Origin: Lachnospiraceae bacterium
Lineage (GTDB): Bacteria; Bacillota_A; Clostridia; Lachnospirales; Lachnospiraceae
DNA: 7,788 nucleotides
Assembly (NCBI GenBank): GCA_009774655.1
Contig: VSOD01000200.1
Coordinates: forward strand, 1 to 7,788
Reading direction: 5' to 3'
In this document: piece by piece, positions 4,872 through 7,788 of the stretch
How the letters are laid out: the number at the start of each line of letters is the position of its first letter
Position numbering within the stretch: the stretch's first letter is position 1
Notes under the pieces: generated by a model
The model's database searches: none
What the model was told of the DNA's origin: nothing
The model's input: the letters and a program-made list of their open reading frames with translations, nothing else
Program-made: the position numbers and the translations under genes

Positions 4872-6455
4872 ATGTCATATACCGCTCTATATCGTAAGTT
4901 CCGTCCGGATTGTTTTGAGGACGTCAAGGGGCAGGAACACATTGTTACGACTTTACAAAATCAAATAAAAGCAGAACGGGTAGGCCACGCCTACCTGTTC
5001 TGCGGTACTCGTGGAACAGGCAAGACGACGATCGCCAAGATCTTTGCGAAAGCAGTAAACTGCGAACATCCGGTGGAGGGCAGCCCGTGCGGAGAATGCG
5101 CGGCCTGCAGGTCGATCGGGGCCGGCGCCAGCATGAATGTGATCGAAATTGATGCGGCGTCCAACAACGGTGTAGACAATATCCGGGAGATCGTGGATGA
5201 GGTATCCTACTCCCCGGCGGAAGGCCGGTACAAGGTCTACATTATAGATGAGGTTCACATGCTTTCGATCGGAGCGTTTAATGCGCTCCTTAAGACATTG
5301 GAAGAACCGCCGTCTTATGTTATTTTTATACTGGCGACTACCGAAGTGCACAAGATTCCGATCACGATCCTGTCCCGCTGCCAGCGGTATGATTTCAGGA
5401 GGATCACCATCGACACGATCGCTGCCAGGCTGCGTGAGCTGATGGAGGCGGAGCAGATTCAGGTGGAAGAGAAGGCACTGCGCTATATAGCCAAGTCGGC
5501 GGACGGCGCTATGCGGGACGCTTTGAGTCTGCTGGATCAGTGTATCGCCTTTCACTTCGGAGAAGAACTGACCTATGACAAAGTGCTGGATATCCTGGGG
5601 GCCGTGGATACGGAAGTGTTTGGAAGACTTCTGCGCCATGTGCTGCAGGGGGATGTGACCGGCTGTATCGGGCTGCTGGAGGAAGTCGTCATGCAGGGCA
5701 GGGAGCTGGGACAGTTCGTGACAGACCTTACATGGTATCTGCGCAACCTGCTGCTGGTAAAGTCTTCCGATGATATTGAGAATGTGATCGACGTATCTTC
5801 CGATAATCTGGCCAGAATGCGGGAAGAGGCGGATCTGCTTGAGACGGCGGCCATCATGCGCTATATCCGGATCTTTTCGGAGCTGTCCGGGCAGATCAAA
5901 TATGCGGCCCAGAAGCGGATCCTGATCGAGATCGCGCTTATCAAGCTCTGCCGCCCGAGTATGGAAAAAGACCATGAGTCGGTGCTTGAGCGGATCCGGG
6001 CAGTGGAAGAGAAGCTGGAGAAAGGAATTGCAGTCATGCCTTCCGGCGGTGCTTTGGAGGGGAACGGCAGCGATCAGGCATGGAACCGGCCGCAGGAGCC
6101 GAAAGAACGCCCCCCTCTTCCGAAAGCAATTCCGGAGGATGTACAGACGATAGTCAGCAAATGGTCCTCCATTGTCGGCCAGACTTCCATGCCCATGAAG
6201 CAGTATCTGAAGGATGCCAATCTGAGCCTTGGCGGAGATAACAGATTGACGATCGTTGTGGAAGACGGGCTGGCATCCGACTATTTTCTGCGGCAGGAAG
6301 GGCATAAAGAATTGCTGATACAGACTTTGTCGGAAGCTGTGGGAAAGGAGATCGACGTGACGATACAGAGCGTACCCGATCAGAATACCTTTGCACAGAA
6401 CTATGTCGATCTAAGTCAGGTCATTCATATGGAGATAGAAGAAGTAGAAGAGTAA
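4872..6455 (+). CDS. dnaX: DNA polymerase III subunit gamma/tau (clamp loader ATPase)
   Basis: This AAA+ ATPase is the motor of the clamp loader that places the beta sliding clamp on primed DNA. The 527 residues start MSYTALYRKFRP, the classic DnaX N-terminus. Walker A is GTRGTGKT (45-52). The zinc-binding cysteines are Cys64, Cys73, Cys76 and Cys79. Further motifs are EIDAASNNGVDNIR (92-105), Walker B IIDEVH (124-129), LLKTLEEPP (139-147), the arginine-finger SRC (168-170) and sensor 2 GAMRDALSLLDQ (212-223). Domain III follows, and the C-terminal part is variable, with a charged linker near 375-415 and a tail rich in acidic residues. The ribosome binding site AGGGA (4863-4867) is modest and abuts a leader hairpin. 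No A-rich slippery heptamer with a shifted stop, as used in E. coli to make gamma, was noticed. It is followed by ybaB and recR, the conserved Firmicutes order; a weak promoter-like TTGATG/TATAGA (15-base spacer) lies at 4790-4816. Confidence 0.97.
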   Translation: MSYTALYRKFRPDCFEDVKGQEHIVTTLQNQIKAERVGHAYLFCGTRGTGKTTIAKIFAKAVNCEHPVEGSPCGECAACRSIGAGASMNVIEIDAASNNGVDNIREIVDEVSYSPAEGRYKVYIIDEVHMLSIGAFNALLKTLEEPPSYVIFILATTEVHKIPITILSRCQRYDFRRITIDTIAARLRELMEAEQIQVEEKALRYIAKSADGAMRDALSLLDQCIAFHFGEELTYDKVLDILGAVDTEVFGRLLRHVLQGDVTGCIGLLEEVVMQGRELGQFVTDLTWYLRNLLLVKSSDDIENVIDVSSDNLARMREEADLLETAAIMRYIRIFSELSGQIKYAAQKRILIEIALIKLCRPSMEKDHESVLERIRAVEEKLEKGIAVMPSGGALEGNGSDQAWNRPQEPKERPPLPKAIPEDVQTIVSKWSSIVGQTSMPMKQYLKDANLSLGGDNRLTIVVEDGLASDYFLRQEGHKELLIQTLSEAVGKEIDVTIQSVPDQNTFAQNYVDLSQVIHMEIEEVEE

Positions 6456-6460
6456 AAAAG

Positions 6461-6488
6461 GTAACGGGGAGGCCGTCTGAACCGTTAC
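6461..6488 (+). promoter_or_regulatory. Hairpin between dnaX and ybaB
   Basis: GTAACGG (6461-6467) and CCGTTAC (6482-6488) form a perfect 7-base-pair stem with a 14-base loop, starting 5 bases after the dnaX stop. What follows is purine-rich rather than T-rich and leads into the ybaB ribosome binding site, so termination is unlikely. It may mark mRNA processing or differential stability between the two genes. Confidence 0.45.
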
Positions 6489-6510
6489 AGGAAAAGAAAA
6501 GGAGAAGTAT

Positions 6511-6855
6511 ATGGCAAAACGAGGTGGATTCCCGGGCGGTATGCCGGGCAACATGAGCAATCTGATGAAGCAGGCGCAGCGGATGCAGCGCCAGATGGAG
6601 GAGAGCCAGAAGGAACTGGAGACGAAGGAATTCGTGGCCAAAGCCGGAGGCGGCGCGGTGGAAGTGACCGTGACAGGCAAGAAAGAGATCGCGAAAGTAA
6701 AGCTGTCGGAGGAAGTGGTGGATCCGGAGGATATCGAGATGCTGGAGGATCTGGTGATGGCGGCGGCCAACGAGGCGCTGCGCATGGCGGATGAAGCCAA
6801 TGCGGAAGTGATGAGTAAGATGACCGGCGGTCTGGGCGGAGGCTTTCCGTTCTGA
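6511..6855 (+). CDS. ybaB: YbaB/EbfC family nucleoid-associated protein
   Basis: This small DNA-binding protein forms dimers and is thought to coat or bridge chromosomal DNA; its co-location with dnaX and recR suggests a link to replication and repair. It has 114 residues, close to the family norm. A glycine- and methionine-rich start (MAKRGGFPGGMPGNMSNLMKQAQ) leads into a long helix (MQRQMEESQKELETKEF, about 30-46). The family core AGGGAVEVTVTGKKEIAKVKL follows, then a C-terminal helical part (EDIEMLEDLVMAAANEAL) and a glycine-rich end. The start is supported by AAGGAG at 6499-6504, six bases upstream. Its stop codon overlaps the recR start by one base (TGATG), which implies coupled translation. 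Confidence 0.95.
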   Translation: MAKRGGFPGGMPGNMSNLMKQAQRMQRQMEESQKELETKEFVAKAGGGAVEVTVTGKKEIAKVKLSEEVVDPEDIEMLEDLVMAAANEALRMADEANAEVMSKMTGGLGGGFPF

Positions 6856-7451
6856 TGGACCTGTACAGCGGATATATCAATAAGTTAATAGAAGAACTGG
6901 CAGGCCTTCCGGGCATCGGGTCCAAATCCGCGCAGCGGCTGGCTTTTCACATCATTAACATGCCGAAGGCACGGGTGGAGCGCCTGTCAAATGTGATCCT
7001 CGATGCGAAGGCGAACGTGCGCTACTGCAGGGAGTGCTATACCCTGACGGATCGGGAGACCTGTCCGGTCTGCGCCAATGCCAAAAGAGACCACGCGACA
7101 ATCATGGTGGTGGAGAATACAAGAGATCTGGCCGCCTATGAGAAGACGGGCAAGTATACCGGTGTCTATCACGTACTGCACGGCGCCATCTCCCCGATGA
7201 TCGGCATCGGGCCGGGGGACATCAAGCTGAAAGAACTGTTGCAGCGGCTGGAGGGGGAAGTGGACGAGGTGATCATCGCCACCAATTCCAGTCTGGAAGG
7301 AGAGACGACGGCCATGTATATCAGCAAGCTGATCAAACCAACAGGGATCAGGGTCACAAGGATCGCCAGCGGTGTGCCGGTGGGCGGCGATCTGGAGTAC
7401 ATTGACGAAGTCACGCTGCTGCGTGCACTGGAAGGAAGAGTTGAGTTATAA
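6855..7451 (+). CDS. recR: Recombination protein RecR
   Basis: RecR works with RecF and RecO in loading RecA at single-strand gaps during recombinational repair. The 198 residues match the family length. A helix-hairpin-helix, LAGLPGIGSKSAQRLAFHI (15-33), is followed by a four-cysteine zinc motif, CREC (Cys58, Cys61) and CPVC (Cys70, Cys73). A Toprim domain follows from about 81 (MVVENTRDLAAYEKTG, Glu87), with HGAISPMIGIGPGDI as the RecR signature. The C-terminus has ASGVPVGGDLEYIDEVTLLRALEGR, the usual end. The start ATG overlaps the ybaB stop; GGAGG at 6838-6842 inside ybaB is 12 bases away, so coupling to ybaB translation is probably important. No key residue is missing. Confidence 0.97.
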   Translation: MDLYSGYINKLIEELAGLPGIGSKSAQRLAFHIINMPKARVERLSNVILDAKANVRYCRECYTLTDRETCPVCANAKRDHATIMVVENTRDLAAYEKTGKYTGVYHVLHGAISPMIGIGPGDIKLKELLQRLEGEVDEVIIATNSSLEGETTAMYISKLIKPTGIRVTRIASGVPVGGDLEYIDEVTLLRALEGRVEL

Positions 7452-7480
7452 CAGGAAGAGAGAAAGGTAAGGAAAACGGG

Positions 7481-7788
7481 ATGGGAGTTATCAAAGAGAA
7501 ATTCGGGGTGACGAAGGACGGCAGGGAAGTGTATGCATATACGCTGTCCAATGCAAACGGTATGAGCGCGAAGATCATCGACTACGGCGCGATACTGGTG
7601 AGTCTGATGGTGCCGGATCAAAACGGTGTGGCCGAGGATGTGGTGCTGGGCTATGATTCGATGGAAGGATATTTTGCCAACGGCAGCTTTTTCGGGGCCA
7701 CCATCGGACCGGGCGCCAACCGGATCGGCGGCGCCAGCTTCGAGATCGACGGTACGACTTATGAAATTGATGACAATGACGGCGGCAA
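7481..7788 (+). CDS. galM: Aldose 1-epimerase (mutarotase) family protein, N-terminal part only
   Basis: The GalM family interconverts alpha and beta anomers of sugars such as galactose and glucose. Only 102 codons are inside the window, without a stop. The start MGVIKEKFGVTKDGREVYAYTLSN, the strand IIDYGAILVSLMVPDQNG (32-49), DVVLGYDSMEGY (53-64) and the GATIGPGANRIGGASFEIDG segment (72-91) match the N-terminal third of the family. The NRI motif (Arg81) corresponds to the substrate-binding arginine of GalM. A purine-rich AAGGA (7469-7473) sits 7 bases before the ATG, and the gene starts 29 bases after recR, so it could be transcribed with it. The catalytic His and Glu lie outside the window, so activity and sugar preference cannot be judged; galM is a family-level symbol. 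Confidence 0.9.
   Translation, partial: MGVIKEKFGVTKDGREVYAYTLSNANGMSAKIIDYGAILVSLMVPDQNGVAEDVVLGYDSMEGYFANGSFFGATIGPGANRIGGASFEIDGTTYEIDDNDGG

Noticed and set aside
6110..6115. Run of six C in dnaX as a programmed frameshift site
   Set aside because: The normal frame continues with a sensible domain on both sides, and it does not resemble the A-rich slippery heptamer used in known dnaX frameshifting.
4953..6305. A 450-codon open frame on the minus strand opposite dnaX
   Set aside because: It mirrors the codon structure of dnaX, has no family motifs and overlaps it entirely. It is a shadow frame.

Overview
The window looks like a chromosomal segment of an anaerobic Firmicute. The best fit is Lachnospiraceae or a related Clostridia (cluster XIVa-type) lineage. 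This rests on the gene order dnaX-ybaB-recR, strong AGGAGG ribosome binding sites, a pyruvate formate-lyase (PFL) fermentation locus, and a clostridial-looking phosphofructokinase. The genus cannot be fixed from the sequence alone.

Left part, minus strand (1-3385, read right to left): a PFL locus. A strong promoter near 3478-3507 drives a 679-residue PFL catalytic chain that keeps the Cys-Cys active site but stops just before the C-terminal glycyl radical domain. A 67-residue Cys-containing small protein follows, then a 79-residue free-standing glycyl radical domain with the RVSGYAV motif. A hairpin terminator closes this unit, and pflA, the radical-SAM activase, follows with its own ribosome binding site and a possible promoter. 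It is cut by the window's left edge. The large chain plus the 79-residue chain total 758 residues, about the length of one normal PFL. PFL is therefore encoded as two subunits, with an extra gene between them whose N-terminal half resembles the glycyl domain but whose radical loop is replaced by a CxxC-x6-C segment.

Middle (3386-3719): a divergent AT-rich control region with a promoter on each strand, separating pfl from a plus-strand 6-phosphofructokinase gene. The kinase has an unusual combination of active-site residues.

Right part, plus strand (3720-7788): pfk, a GC-rich leader hairpin, then dnaX (polymerase III tau/gamma clamp-loader subunit), ybaB/ebfC (nucleoid-associated protein) and recR (recombination repair), the last two overlapping by one base. 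The start of a galM-like aldose 1-epimerase gene runs off the right edge. No mobile elements, tRNA, rRNA or CRISPR arrays were seen. The most noteworthy content is the split PFL with its intervening Cys-rich paralogue of the glycyl radical domain.
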